From NCBI GenBank assembly GCA_903823545.1, contig CAIJTL010001490.1, positions 1 through 10,785 of the forward strand: a stretch of 10,785 nt of DNA. The letters are read 5' to 3'. Under the pieces are notes generated by a model that did not search any database, was not told the DNA's origin, and saw nothing but the letters and a program-made list of their open reading frames with translations. Of this stretch, positions 1 through 8,202 are shown piece by piece (position 1 is the stretch's first letter; every line of letters begins with the position of its first letter). The stretch comes from an uncultured Planctomycetaceae bacterium (GTDB taxonomy: Bacteria > Planctomycetota > Planctomycetia > Planctomycetales > Planctomycetaceae). The translations under genes and the position numbers were made by a program.

Positions 1-45
1 ACCAGGTTCAGGAAGCATCGTTGAGTTCAGAACTCTCGTGAGCTG

Positions 46-50
46 AAGGA
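46..50 (+). promoter_or_regulatory. Shine-Dalgarno site that decides the GTG start of the hydrolase
   Basis: AAGGA lies 7 nt upstream of the GTG at 58. An ATG at 53 is in another reading frame. The hydrolase frame is closed by a TGA at 22-24, and no ATG or other GTG lies between that stop and 58. The ribosome binding site therefore supports GTG at 58 as the true start. A small hairpin (GAGTT/AACTC, 3-nt loop, 23-35) lies just upstream; its significance is unknown. Confidence 0.7.
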
Positions 51-57
51 AAATGCC

Positions 58-1083
58 GTGGTTTGGGCACTGCTTGGATTACTCGCTGGCTTGCTATTGG
101 CAGAAGTGCTGATTCAGGTCCGTGCTGTTCGTGTTGTGCTCGCACTTATCGAAAACTCTCCTCCATTTCGTGTGCAGTTACTCCCTCCCGATCCAGATGC
201 CGAGCGGTTTGAGGCAGTCACACCAGACGGTCTGACATTGCGCGGCAGTATCTACCGTCAGCCAGGCGAGCATAAGCGCGGACTCATCGTTTTCTGCCAC
301 GAGTTTGGGAGCAATCATTGGTCTGCAATGTTGTATTCGGGGGCACTCTGGAAGGCAGGATTCGACGTTCTCTCGTTCGACTTCCGCAACCTTGGTGAGA
401 GCGACAAACAACCGGGCTATGTTCCACTGCATTGGATGACGGATTACGAAGTGACCGACTTGCAGACCGTGCTGAATTACATCCAGCGGCAACCTAGTCT
501 CAAAGATTTACCTCTTGGATTGTTTGGCATCAGTCGCGGTGGTAGCACAGCACTTTACGTTGCCAGCGTTCGACCTGAAGTAAAGTGCGTCGCAACGGAA
601 GGGGCGTTTGATACTCAATTGATGCTCCTTGCCCATGCAAAGCGTTGGATTTCGTTAATCGTCGGCGAGCGACTCGTTGAACTGATTCCTTGGTGGCATG
701 TCAGGTTCACTCTTGCGATCGCTCGAGCATTAAGTCAGATCCGACGACGGTGCAAATACGCCAACCTGAAGAACGTTCTGCCCAACTTGAAGAACCGTTC
801 CTTGCTGATGATCGCAGGCAAGCGCGATACCTATGTCGTCCCTGAAGTACCAAGAGAAATCTGCCGCCTTGCGGGAAAACCAGAAGCGCTTTGGATCGTC
901 CCTGGTGCGAAGCACAATCTCGCAAGATTGGTTGCTGCAGAAGAGTACGACCGACGTTTGGTGGAGTTCTTCTCGGTACTTGATCCGTCGAGCAAACCAA
1001 TTTCCATAGTCCCCAATAGCGGCAACCGCCACTTGAACCAGCGCGAAATGGCTGTCGTTCAGACCGCGAGCCCTCCGAGATAA
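58..1083 (+). CDS. membrane-anchored alpha/beta hydrolase (serine hydrolase family)
   Basis: This 341-residue protein has the alpha/beta hydrolase fold. Residues 2-21 form a hydrophobic N-terminal helix that probably anchors it in the membrane, with the catalytic domain after about residue 50. Visible core motifs are the oxyanion-side HEFG at 81-84, the FDFRNLGES strand at 107-115, the nucleophile elbow G-I-S-R-G with Ser159, the acid Asp257 in GKRD, and the catalytic His286 in PGAKH. The triad therefore looks complete, and the sequence resembles the dienelactone hydrolase/BAAT-like or 'YqkD/FrsA-like' branch of the superfamily. The substrate cannot be deduced; an ester or peptide bond is likely by family. 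The C-terminal 30 or so residues (after 310) look disordered. The start is GTG with AAGGA 7 nt upstream. The stop is 15 nt before the next gene, so the two are probably co-transcribed. Confidence 0.85.
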   Translation: MVWALLGLLAGLLLAEVLIQVRAVRVVLALIENSPPFRVQLLPPDPDAERFEAVTPDGLTLRGSIYRQPGEHKRGLIVFCHEFGSNHWSAMLYSGALWKAGFDVLSFDFRNLGESDKQPGYVPLHWMTDYEVTDLQTVLNYIQRQPSLKDLPLGLFGISRGGSTALYVASVRPEVKCVATEGAFDTQLMLLAHAKRWISLIVGERLVELIPWWHVRFTLAIARALSQIRRRCKYANLKNVLPNLKNRSLLMIAGKRDTYVVPEVPREICRLAGKPEALWIVPGAKHNLARLVAAEEYDRRLVEFFSVLDPSSKPISIVPNSGNRHLNQREMAVVQTASPPR

Positions 1084-1098
1084 TGACGAAAACGAGAA

Positions 1099-4000
1099 AT
1101 GGATTTCACTTCGATACGGACTCGGATGTCTGTCTTTGTGGTCGTGTCCCTTGTCGTTGGGCTATCCAGCGCTGCGGATAATTCGGCAATAAAAGCCCCC
1201 GACGGTTTCGTGGTCACGCTGTTCGCGGACGACGACCTTGCTCATGACATTCACTGCATGACGATCGACTCTAAAGGCCGGGTCACTGTCGCGGGACTGA
1301 GCTACATCAAGATTCTGACCGATACCGATGCAGATGGTGTCGCTGACTCGGCGACCATGTTCGTGGAACCCGCTGCGACTGGAGTGCAGGGCATGTTTTG
1401 GCACGGAACAGACCTGCTCGTTGTTGCTGGCGAAGGATTACTTCGCTATCGCGACCGCGATGGCGACGACAAAGCGGACGGTCCTCCTGATGTGCTGTTA
1501 AAGATCCGAACGGGCGGCGAACACCATGCGCACTCGATTCAACGCGGCCCGGATGGCTGGTGGTATTTGATCGCAGGCAATGACACGGGAGTTGATGCGA
1601 AATATGTCACGCTTCCAAGTTCCCCAATCAAACAGCCACAAGCAGGCGTGATCTATCGACTCAAACCCGACATCAGCGGCGGCGGGGAAGTCGTCTCTGA
1701 CGGATTGCGAAATGCGTATGACTTCGCATTCAACAGAACGGGAGACCTCTTCACTTTTGATAGTGACGATGAACGGGATGTGTCACTGCCTTGGTATCGA
1801 CCAACTCGCGTCTTTCAATTATTGCCAGGGTCAAACGCGGGCTGGGTGACGCGAAGTTGGAAACGGCCAGATGACTTCTTGGACATGCCACCGGTTGTCA
1901 GTGCAGCAGGTCGCGGGTCGCCAACTGGAGTTGTTTGTTATCAGCACCGTCAGTTCCCGGAAAAGTACCGCGAATGCCTGTTCGTGCTCGATTGGACTTT
2001 TGGCCGAGTGCTGGCATTGCCGTTGGCACGTAAAGGTTCGGCTTGGAAAGCGGAGCCGCAATTATTCTTATCTGCGGCAGACGATCATGGTTTCGCTCCG
2101 ACGGATGCCGAGGTTGGTATCGACGGTAGTTTGTTTGTGAGTGTCGGCGGTCGTGGAACTCGTGGTGGTGTCTGGCGAATCACTTACCCGTCAGGCCGTA
2201 ACGAAAAGCGATCCAATGCCGATTTGGACGACGATGCCTCCGCAACGGAGCAACTCACGGCCTGTTTGACTGCTCCTCAACCGCTTTGCAGTTGGTCGCG
2301 TGCCAAGTGGCAGCCGTTGGCCAAGAAACTCGGACGCGGTCCATTTTGGGAGGCTGCGAACAACAACGCCTTGCTTCCGACAGTGCGTCTGCGAGCCATC
2401 GAAATCATCACCGAGTTGTTCGGCGGGCTGGATGAAGATGAAACAGCCGCAATGGCAACAGCGACACCTGCTGAAGTCCGAGCTCGTGCGATCTGGTCGC
2501 TTGGCCGAACTCGGTCGAATCCCTTGAACGCCAAAACCGTTCAAACTTATTTGGAAAACAGCGATCCATTCGTCGGGCGAGCGGCTCTTGAAGCATTGTT
2601 GCAGGCGGAGAAAGTCACCGATTGGTCTTGCTTGGTGACCGGGCTTTCGCAGCAACTCGCCAGCGATGATCGGTTTAACCGAATGTCTGCGGCGCGATTG
2701 GTCGTGAAGTTAGACAAGGAAGACTTTCAAAAATTATCTCAACTCATCACGAAGCTCGGTTGGCCAGCAGCGATCGCAAACTCGATTGGCTATTTGCCTC
2801 GATCAACGGCATCCACGACATACGCCTTAAAAATCGGCGTGATGGTTTTAGAAGGGAAGCAATCAGCATCAGTGAAGTACGACGCCGCGCGGCTCGTGCA
2901 ATTGGCGTTGGGCGATGTCGTCCCGCCAGCGGGAGTCGTCCCCGCATTGGAAGCGTATGTGGGTCGCGCTGACTTGTCCGCATTTGAACGCGAGCTCGAT
3001 CCGCTACGTATACGACTTTGTGAATCGTTTCCAACTGGTGACGCAAACGTAGATCGCGAATTGGCACGAGCACTCGCGATGCTTGCGCCGGCGAACTCAA
3101 AGCTGCTCGACAAAGTCTTGGCGAAGATCACCGACGAAAGCGATCCAGTTGAAGACATTCATTACTTGCTCGTCGCCGCACGCATTCCAATCACTCGCAA
3201 TCGACCGCAAGCCGAAGCCATTGCACGCGGTTTGGTTCGTCTCGAGCCAAAGATTACTGCTCGCAAGCTAAACCTGGATTTGAATTGGGATGACCGAGTT
3301 GGTGAGCTTTACAAAGAACTCGCCCGTATCGATCCGGACCTGTCTGATATGGTCGTCGCGCAACCGGAGTTTGGACGTCCCGGACACGTCTTATTCCTGT
3401 CGCAGTTGCCCGCTGATCTCGTTCCTCGCGTCATCGATTCGTATGTGAAAGCAATCAAAGCAGAGCCCGACTACCCGTGGACGAACGAAGTTTTGTTTGT
3501 GATTGGCGAGTCGAAAAAGCCGGAACATCGCGAACTCATTCGCCAACAATTTGAACAATTCAAAGTTCGCGGTGCAGTGCTCGTCGTGTTATCGGCAATG
3601 CCCGAAGAACGTGATCGCGAGAAGTACGTTGAGGGTTTGGACGAGTCGCGCATGGAAGTACTCACTGCGTGTGTTGACGCGCTGACCAAGCTGGAAAAAG
3701 GATCGAAGCCTGCCGAACAGTTTGCGTTGTTGCGTGCGATGCGTCGACTCGGAGTCGATGCGAAGGAATATCCAATTCGTGACAAGATCGCGAAGTTGTT
3801 GTATCGCAACCATGACCGCGATCTCGGCTTTGTCTTCGGCACTGCCGGCCACCGCCCACAGAATGAAGCCCTCCAGCGATGGACTGATTACCTCGCCAAA
3901 CGATTTCCGGGTGAAGCCACTCGACAGCTCGGAAGCGACGCGGAAACGTTGGCTTGGCTCAAAGAGCAACTCGGCAACGTCAATTGGACGGCTGGTGACT

Positions 4001-4428
4001 TAACACGCGGGAAACAACTTTTTGAGAAGCGTGCGTGTACCCAATGCCACGGCGGCCGCAAAGGACTGGGCCCTGACTTGGCTGGTGTCACAAGCCGCTT
4101 CTCCCGCGAGGACTTGTTCATCGCAATCGCATTACCGAATCGCGATGTCTCTCCTCGCTTTCAAACGACTCAGGTCGAAACAAAACGAGGCAAAGTTCAC
4201 ACCGGCCTGATCGTGTATGAATCCGCCGAAGGATTCTTGCTGAGAAACTCCACCAACCAAACTGTGCGTATCGAAACGAGCGACATTGAACTTCGTCGTA
4301 CGTTGCCGCAATCGTTGATGCCTGTTGGTTTGCTCAAAGACTTCCAACCAACGGATTTCGCCGACCTATTCGCACATCTGAAAAGTTTGACCAATGCGAC
4401 GGCAGCAGCGGCGACACCAGCACGATGA
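1099..4428 (+). CDS. exported PVC-type dehydrogenase-like beta-propeller / HEAT repeat / cytochrome c protein
   Basis: This 1109-residue protein begins with a signal peptide: basic RTR at 7-9, a hydrophobic core at 11-22, and likely cleavage after Ala25 or Ala26. Residues of about 30-355 resemble the 'putative membrane-bound dehydrogenase' propeller domain of Planctomycetes and Verrucomicrobia, related to PQQ-type sugar dehydrogenases. They carry two Asp-rich, calcium-loop-like motifs (DTDADGVAD at 75-83; DRDGDDKAD at 119-127) and the EHHAHS motif at 141-146. Residues of about 380-900 are helical repeats of HEAT/armadillo character, for example EVRARAIWSLGR near 459. Residues of about 965-1100 are the Pirellula/Verrucomicrobium-type heme domain: C980-x-x-C983-H984 binds c-type heme, and Met1074 in LMPVGLL is the likely distal ligand. 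The protein probably acts outside the cytoplasmic membrane as an electron-transferring oxidoreductase, but neither substrate nor catalytic activity can be read from the sequence. The ATG at 1099 has only a weak ribosome site (GAG); Met10 (1126) is a possible alternative that would still keep a signal peptide. Confidence 0.85.
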   Translation: MDFTSIRTRMSVFVVVSLVVGLSSAADNSAIKAPDGFVVTLFADDDLAHDIHCMTIDSKGRVTVAGLSYIKILTDTDADGVADSATMFVEPAATGVQGMFWHGTDLLVVAGEGLLRYRDRDGDDKADGPPDVLLKIRTGGEHHAHSIQRGPDGWWYLIAGNDTGVDAKYVTLPSSPIKQPQAGVIYRLKPDISGGGEVVSDGLRNAYDFAFNRTGDLFTFDSDDERDVSLPWYRPTRVFQLLPGSNAGWVTRSWKRPDDFLDMPPVVSAAGRGSPTGVVCYQHRQFPEKYRECLFVLDWTFGRVLALPLARKGSAWKAEPQLFLSAADDHGFAPTDAEVGIDGSLFVSVGGRGTRGGVWRITYPSGRNEKRSNADLDDDASATEQLTACLTAPQPLCSWSRAKWQPLAKKLGRGPFWEAANNNALLPTVRLRAIEIITELFGGLDEDETAAMATATPAEVRARAIWSLGRTRSNPLNAKTVQTYLENSDPFVGRAALEALLQAEKVTDWSCLVTGLSQQLASDDRFNRMSAARLVVKLDKEDFQKLSQLITKLGWPAAIANSIGYLPRSTASTTYALKIGVMVLEGKQSASVKYDAARLVQLALGDVVPPAGVVPALEAYVGRADLSAFERELDPLRIRLCESFPTGDANVDRELARALAMLAPANSKLLDKVLAKITDESDPVEDIHYLLVAARIPITRNRPQAEAIARGLVRLEPKITARKLNLDLNWDDRVGELYKELARIDPDLSDMVVAQPEFGRPGHVLFLSQLPADLVPRVIDSYVKAIKAEPDYPWTNEVLFVIGESKKPEHRELIRQQFEQFKVRGAVLVVLSAMPEERDREKYVEGLDESRMEVLTACVDALTKLEKGSKPAEQFALLRAMRRLGVDAKEYPIRDKIAKLLYRNHDRDLGFVFGTAGHRPQNEALQRWTDYLAKRFPGEATRQLGSDAETLAWLKEQLGNVNWTAGDLTRGKQLFEKRACTQCHGGRKGLGPDLAGVTSRFSREDLFIAIALPNRDVSPRFQTTQVETKRGKVHTGLIVYESAEGFLLRNSTNQTVRIETSDIELRRTLPQSLMPVGLLKDFQPTDFADLFAHLKSLTNATAAAATPAR

Positions 4429-4454
4429 CAAGAACTAGGCATCGAGAGTTTTCA

Positions 4455-6488
4455 TCACGGATTTCGCCAAAATAGGACACGCCAACGATAACCGGATGGA
4501 TCGACGGTTGATGTTGTCGACGTCCCTGTGCTGGTCGGTGCCGTGTAGTTTCTGAAAACCGGTAGGCTTTCTCGATAGGTCACGCCTTGCAGCGGACGAA
4601 GATGAAACGTTGGCTCTAATGGTAGCCCTTCAGTTTCATAAGGATTGCCCCAACCTGGATATGAAGACGCTGCTCCAACCCAAGAAACGAACGGTGTTAC
4701 CGGAAGATTGTTCGTCCGTTGCGTGTCAGTAAGGAATTGCCAAATCGAATACCGATAGCTCCAAAAACTGCTACCGAGAACCCACGGCGACGCCCCTGTG
4801 AGTGTGAGTCGCCCCGTCATCAACGGACCTCGCAAATCGATATGCCTCAAACGCTGTCGACTGATTCGATAGTTAACCGGACCTGTCCGACTGGCTTCGC
4901 CAAGAACCGTCAAACGCTTATTGGCAGTATCGACATTGACGATTGCGTACCAGTTTCCAGTGATTCCATCAGCCAACCAAATCGCGTGTTGACCATTACT
5001 CAAAACGTTCGACAAGTCAGAATTTGAAGGCAATTGAACTTGGCTATATGGCTGCCGCATCGGAATTGTCGTGGCCTGCGCGCCAGCGACGTTCACGTCA
5101 TTCGCAGTGACACGCTCGTAGCTACCATCTCCACCGGTCACCGTGCCCGTCACCATAACGGCACCGTCTACGTTGACTCGAACGTCGCGATTAAAGTCGA
5201 TGTTCTGGCAAAGGATTGCAGGAACGCGGGGGTAAAGGTTCGCTTCGGAGAAGAGGACCGCACCAGAATCGTCTCGCCAATTGAAACTCGCGATAACGTT
5301 GTTATTTCCTGTGAACTGCACTTTTTGAGTGCAAACCAATGTCCCTTGAATGACGACGTTGTCATCGATTGTGAGATCACCGGAGCGATAGAAAATCCCC
5401 AAAGGATTACGCGGAGTCGGTCGCAAGACCACATTGTCCAATGAACCCGACGTGAGCGTTACTGCGTCGTAAGTGAAGCCACCTTGGAAAAGTTGGTAGC
5501 GCTGCCAATTTGAAAACGACACGGTGGGAGCAGTCGGGATACTCGCGGCTTGTTGGCGCGGCACATTGAGCTTTGTCAAATCGGCCGATTCCGTCGATGT
5601 GAAAGCGGCACTCATTGTGATGCCCCCCCCAAAAGGATGCGGATGTGGTAACAACATCTGCCCGTTGCTTGACGTGGAATACAGCGAACCTGTTGATTGA
5701 AAAAACTCATTGCGGGTAGTGGAACCCCACTGCGGTCCACGAAAAATTCGAACCCCTCGCGAAAGCCAACAGGGACCATCAACCCGATGACCAGGATCTA
5801 AAGTCAGTGACCGATTTGTCGAGTCGCCAGCGGTAGCGAACAGAGCAAAACTTTGAACCGTGTCGTAACTTGCTGCATTCGGCTTCACGTCGGAAGCACT
5901 CGCGGTATCGCCATGCGAGATTGTTCGGCCGGGGACACGTGGCTGTAATTCTGCCCCAACCTCAATGACACCGGTCACAAATTCGCTCGTAATTGCTGCC
6001 GACTGCCATTTCCCGGTCGACCTAATCAACAACTGCAATGCGTTCTTCGTTGCCGCTGTCGCGCTGGCCGCACTCGCAGAAGACAGACCATTCGCAGATG
6101 TATCGAACACGGTTGTGCTTGATCCAATACTCGTTTGACCTCCACCGGCCGCGTAAGCAGTTGGCGATGTCTGGCCGTCAATCGTGAGAAACTGCACGGA
6201 GTACGTTGCCGTCCCGAAGGCATCGCTTGAGAGCGTCCCAGTAATCGCGGTTGAAACACCGGCCCAGCTTGCTGATTGCAATTGATTTAACGCGACGGCA
6301 ACACCTGATTCAGCCGCTTGATGAGCTAGCTCCTGCCGATTGACGTTCTGACGGATCTGGATGTTGCGAGTCTGCGAGTTCAACGTGGCATAGGTCAGCA
6401 TCAAACTGAGACTGATCGAGATAAGCACAATCGGCAGCGAAACGCCGCGTCTGCGATGAATTCGAGTTGTTGGTTTCGTGCTACGCAT
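4455..6488 (-). CDS. large GspK/PilX-like minor pilin protein
   Basis: This 677-residue protein is the last gene of the pilin operon. Its N-terminus has a basic leader ending in RRRG (Gly15), followed by a hydrophobic helix at 16-36 and a polar helix with the pattern RQELAHQAAESG at 51-62. This is the layout of the PilX N-terminal domain and of GspK. Position +5 after the presumed cleavage is Ile20, not Glu; loss of Glu5 is typical of GspK-type tip pseudopilins. The rest, about 600 residues, is a Ser/Thr/Gly-rich, beta-rich passenger. Residues of about 340-460 have short alternating hydrophobic strands that could form a beta-helix-like or other repetitive beta domain (inference only). It is much larger than PilX (about 200 residues) or GspK (about 320). 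The start has GAGGA 6 nt upstream, and that site overlaps the stop codon of the preceding pilin gene, so translation is probably coupled. The stop lies 26 nt from the convergent gene's stop. Confidence 0.7.
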   Translation of the reverse strand: MRSTKPTTRIHRRRGVSLPIVLISISLSLMLTYATLNSQTRNIQIRQNVNRQELAHQAAESGVAVALNQLQSASWAGVSTAITGTLSSDAFGTATYSVQFLTIDGQTSPTAYAAGGGQTSIGSSTTVFDTSANGLSSASAASATAATKNALQLLIRSTGKWQSAAITSEFVTGVIEVGAELQPRVPGRTISHGDTASASDVKPNAASYDTVQSFALFATAGDSTNRSLTLDPGHRVDGPCWLSRGVRIFRGPQWGSTTRNEFFQSTGSLYSTSSNGQMLLPHPHPFGGGITMSAAFTSTESADLTKLNVPRQQAASIPTAPTVSFSNWQRYQLFQGGFTYDAVTLTSGSLDNVVLRPTPRNPLGIFYRSGDLTIDDNVVIQGTLVCTQKVQFTGNNNVIASFNWRDDSGAVLFSEANLYPRVPAILCQNIDFNRDVRVNVDGAVMVTGTVTGGDGSYERVTANDVNVAGAQATTIPMRQPYSQVQLPSNSDLSNVLSNGQHAIWLADGITGNWYAIVNVDTANKRLTVLGEASRTGPVNYRISRQRLRHIDLRGPLMTGRLTLTGASPWVLGSSFWSYRYSIWQFLTDTQRTNNLPVTPFVSWVGAASSYPGWGNPYETEGLPLEPTFHLRPLQGVTYRESLPVFRNYTAPTSTGTSTTSTVDPSGYRWRVLFWRNP

Positions 6489-6497
6489 GACGGTTCC

Positions 6498-7085
6498 TCA
6501 AAACGTAGGCCGAATCAATGTCGTCGGAAATGTCGTGACATCGCCGACAGTCACATTGCCGGTCAACCAGGACACCGTTACCAAAACACTCAGTCGTTCG
6601 TTGCCAGAACCTTGAGAAAGCCAGAGCACCGTATCTTCAGTCCGGCTTGGTCCTGTGCCACCAGCGGGTCCAAAAGTCACATCAGTGACCGATGTCTTTG
6701 ACGTCTTCAAAGCCGCCCCGGCAAGAGCCACTCGTTGTTGTTTCAATCGACTGGAGCTCCATTGATCGAAGTCGATGGAGTTCCCTGTCGACGATGATGA
6801 GTTCAACAAGTTGGTCAGCGTCGGAACACTTCCTGTTCCTGCGAATGTGATCTGATATGAATTCGCCGTGAGGTCGATTCTCACATTGTAAGACGAGTTG
6901 TATTGAACCGCAGATTGACGCGCGATTCGCAAATCGGCCGCCAATGTTCTTGCTGCCGCTTCGAGACCAATGAGGCTGCTCGTCGAATTCATGCTCGGCA
7001 GGATGACAGAAGCCAAGATCCCCAAGACCGTGACGACTATCAGCATTTCGACGAGCGTGAATCCACGCCTACGGTTCGTAGACAT
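6498..7085 (-). CDS. GspH/FimT-like prepilin (minor pseudopilin)
   Basis: This 195-residue prepilin has a short leader ending RRRG, then the classic methylated helix FTLVEML, with Phe9 as the mature first residue, Glu13 as the conserved +5 glutamate, and a hydrophobic stretch to about residue 30. The GspH/FimT assignment rests on the 'LAADLRIARQSAV' segment after the helix and on the C-terminal pattern FGPAGGTG (138-145) ... LTGNVTVG near 174-181. In that family these correspond to the beta strands around the 'F-x-P-x-G' and 'tGrv' motifs. A longer reading from 7172 would add 29 residues but overlap the upstream gene by 104 nt. The ATG at 7085 has GGGGAG 8 nt upstream and gives a normal short leader, so it was chosen. 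It overlaps the upstream pilin gene by 17 nt. Its role is probably as part of the tip or priming complex of a type IV pilus or type II secretion pseudopilus. Confidence 0.82.
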   Translation of the reverse strand: MSTNRRRGFTLVEMLIVVTVLGILASVILPSMNSTSSLIGLEAAARTLAADLRIARQSAVQYNSSYNVRIDLTANSYQITFAGTGSVPTLTNLLNSSSSTGNSIDFDQWSSSRLKQQRVALAGAALKTSKTSVTDVTFGPAGGTGPSRTEDTVLWLSQGSGNERLSVLVTVSWLTGNVTVGDVTTFPTTLIRPTF

Positions 7086-8142
7086 ACCGTACGCTCCCCG
7101 AATCAAAGAACGGAATTGCGTTGACTGAACCGGCTCCGGCAACAACGCCGCCGGGTTCGATTTGCAATTCAAAGTTCAGTGTGACTTGTCGCACTCCAGA
7201 TCGACTACCAACCGCTCCCTGAGGCCATGCCAGTTGATACCACTGTGTCGAGCCTGCCGTTGCGCTGGCCAATTCCGAGTCCGTTGGAGCCCAAACAATG
7301 TCAAAGCGAGCACAGCCTACCATCTGAGTTGCTGTTGAATTAGCTGACACGGCCGATGTCGTTGAACTCGTCGTCGAAGAGGTCGTAACACTTGGCCCAT
7401 ACATACTTGAGCCGCTCATCGAGCCGTACATTGCGGTGCTTGTCGACGATCCTGATGACGCTGTTGTCATGGCCACATTACTGAGCGATGAGACTCGCAG
7501 ATGATCGCAGAGCGGAATTCGATCGGCGGTGGTCACTGCCAACAAACTGGTGATCGTTGTCGAGAAGTCGGTCGCTGCGAAATCAATATCCCCGCTACTG
7601 CTAGGAAACGCGATCTCCAACAACTGGCTCGGCTGACTGCTATCCCACGTGTAAACCAACAATTCGCTAGCGACAGGCAATCGAGCTTGAGTTCCCGACA
7701 CGGCCATCCCACCGTTGCGGCCTCCCGTCCAAAGCACCAAGACATCGGGAATCGTCGTTGAGCCGACAGTGCGACTGACGACAGCTACTCCCAAACGAGT
7801 CGGCTGGCCAGTCAATCGGTAGGTGCCAACTTGAGCCAACATATATTTGATGCGATCAAATGCGGCCGCAGCAGACTGCTCAGTCACTTCGACCCCTTTG
7901 GTGTAATTCCAGGCCGAATTCACTGCGTTCGACATTCCCGCCAAAACTACCGTCATCAATCCCATGATGACCATGCCGATGAGCAATTCCGCGAGCGTCA
8001 TACCGCGACGATCGAAATGAAGCGGCGCCGCACCGGTTCGAGACTTAGACCGAACTGTCGCCAACAAACGAACTCTCGCGTGCCGTTCGCGGACTGCGAC
8101 GGCGGTAACGAGAGTCTGATTTTTTCGGCGGTTGATAGTCAT
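7069..8142 (-). CDS. GspJ/PilW-like prepilin with Ser/Thr-rich insert
   Basis: This 357-residue protein has a type III (prepilin-type) signal: FDRRG then MTLAELLIGMVIM, with cleavage after Gly47 and the conserved +5 glutamate at Glu52. The transmembrane helix runs to about residue 68. Size, the segment 'EQSAAAAFDRIKYML' after the helix, and its place between a GspI-like and a GspH-like gene suggest the GspJ/PilW type of minor pilin; the subtype is inferred. The 47-residue leader is unusually long and basic. No better start with a ribosome site was seen downstream, and the ATG at 8142 itself has only a weak one. Residues 226-273 are a low-complexity Ser/Thr run containing two MYG repeats, which looks like a surface loop or disordered insert in the globular domain. 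The 3' end overlaps the GspH-like gene. Confidence 0.75.
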   Translation of the reverse strand: MTINRRKNQTLVTAVAVRERHARVRLLATVRSKSRTGAAPLHFDRRGMTLAELLIGMVIMGLMTVVLAGMSNAVNSAWNYTKGVEVTEQSAAAAFDRIKYMLAQVGTYRLTGQPTRLGVAVVSRTVGSTTIPDVLVLWTGGRNGGMAVSGTQARLPVASELLVYTWDSSQPSQLLEIAFPSSSGDIDFAATDFSTTITSLLAVTTADRIPLCDHLRVSSLSNVAMTTASSGSSTSTAMYGSMSGSSMYGPSVTTSSTTSSTTSAVSANSTATQMVGCARFDIVWAPTDSELASATAGSTQWYQLAWPQGAVGSRSGVRQVTLNFELQIEPGGVVAGAGSVNAIPFFDSGSVRYVYEP

Positions 8143-8202
8143 TTCACAGTTCAGGCTTCTGATCTCACAGATTGACGTTCATGTTGCATTGAGCGTCACG
8201 CT

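Noticed and set aside
1-46. Possible tail of an upstream gene, for example a frame ending with TGA at 44-46 whose last residues would read GSGSIVEFRTLVS.
   Set aside because: All three frames reach a stop between 22 and 46, and two of them give plausible protein ends, so the true frame cannot be chosen from 46 nt.
4429-4454. Looked for a bidirectional terminator between the convergent cytochrome and pilin genes.
   Set aside because: Only 26 nt separate the stops and no convincing stem with a U-run is present.
8173-8198. TGACG/CGTCA inverted repeat between the first two pilin genes.
   Set aside because: It is only a 5-bp stem with a 16-nt loop and no U-run, so not a supportable terminator or processing site.
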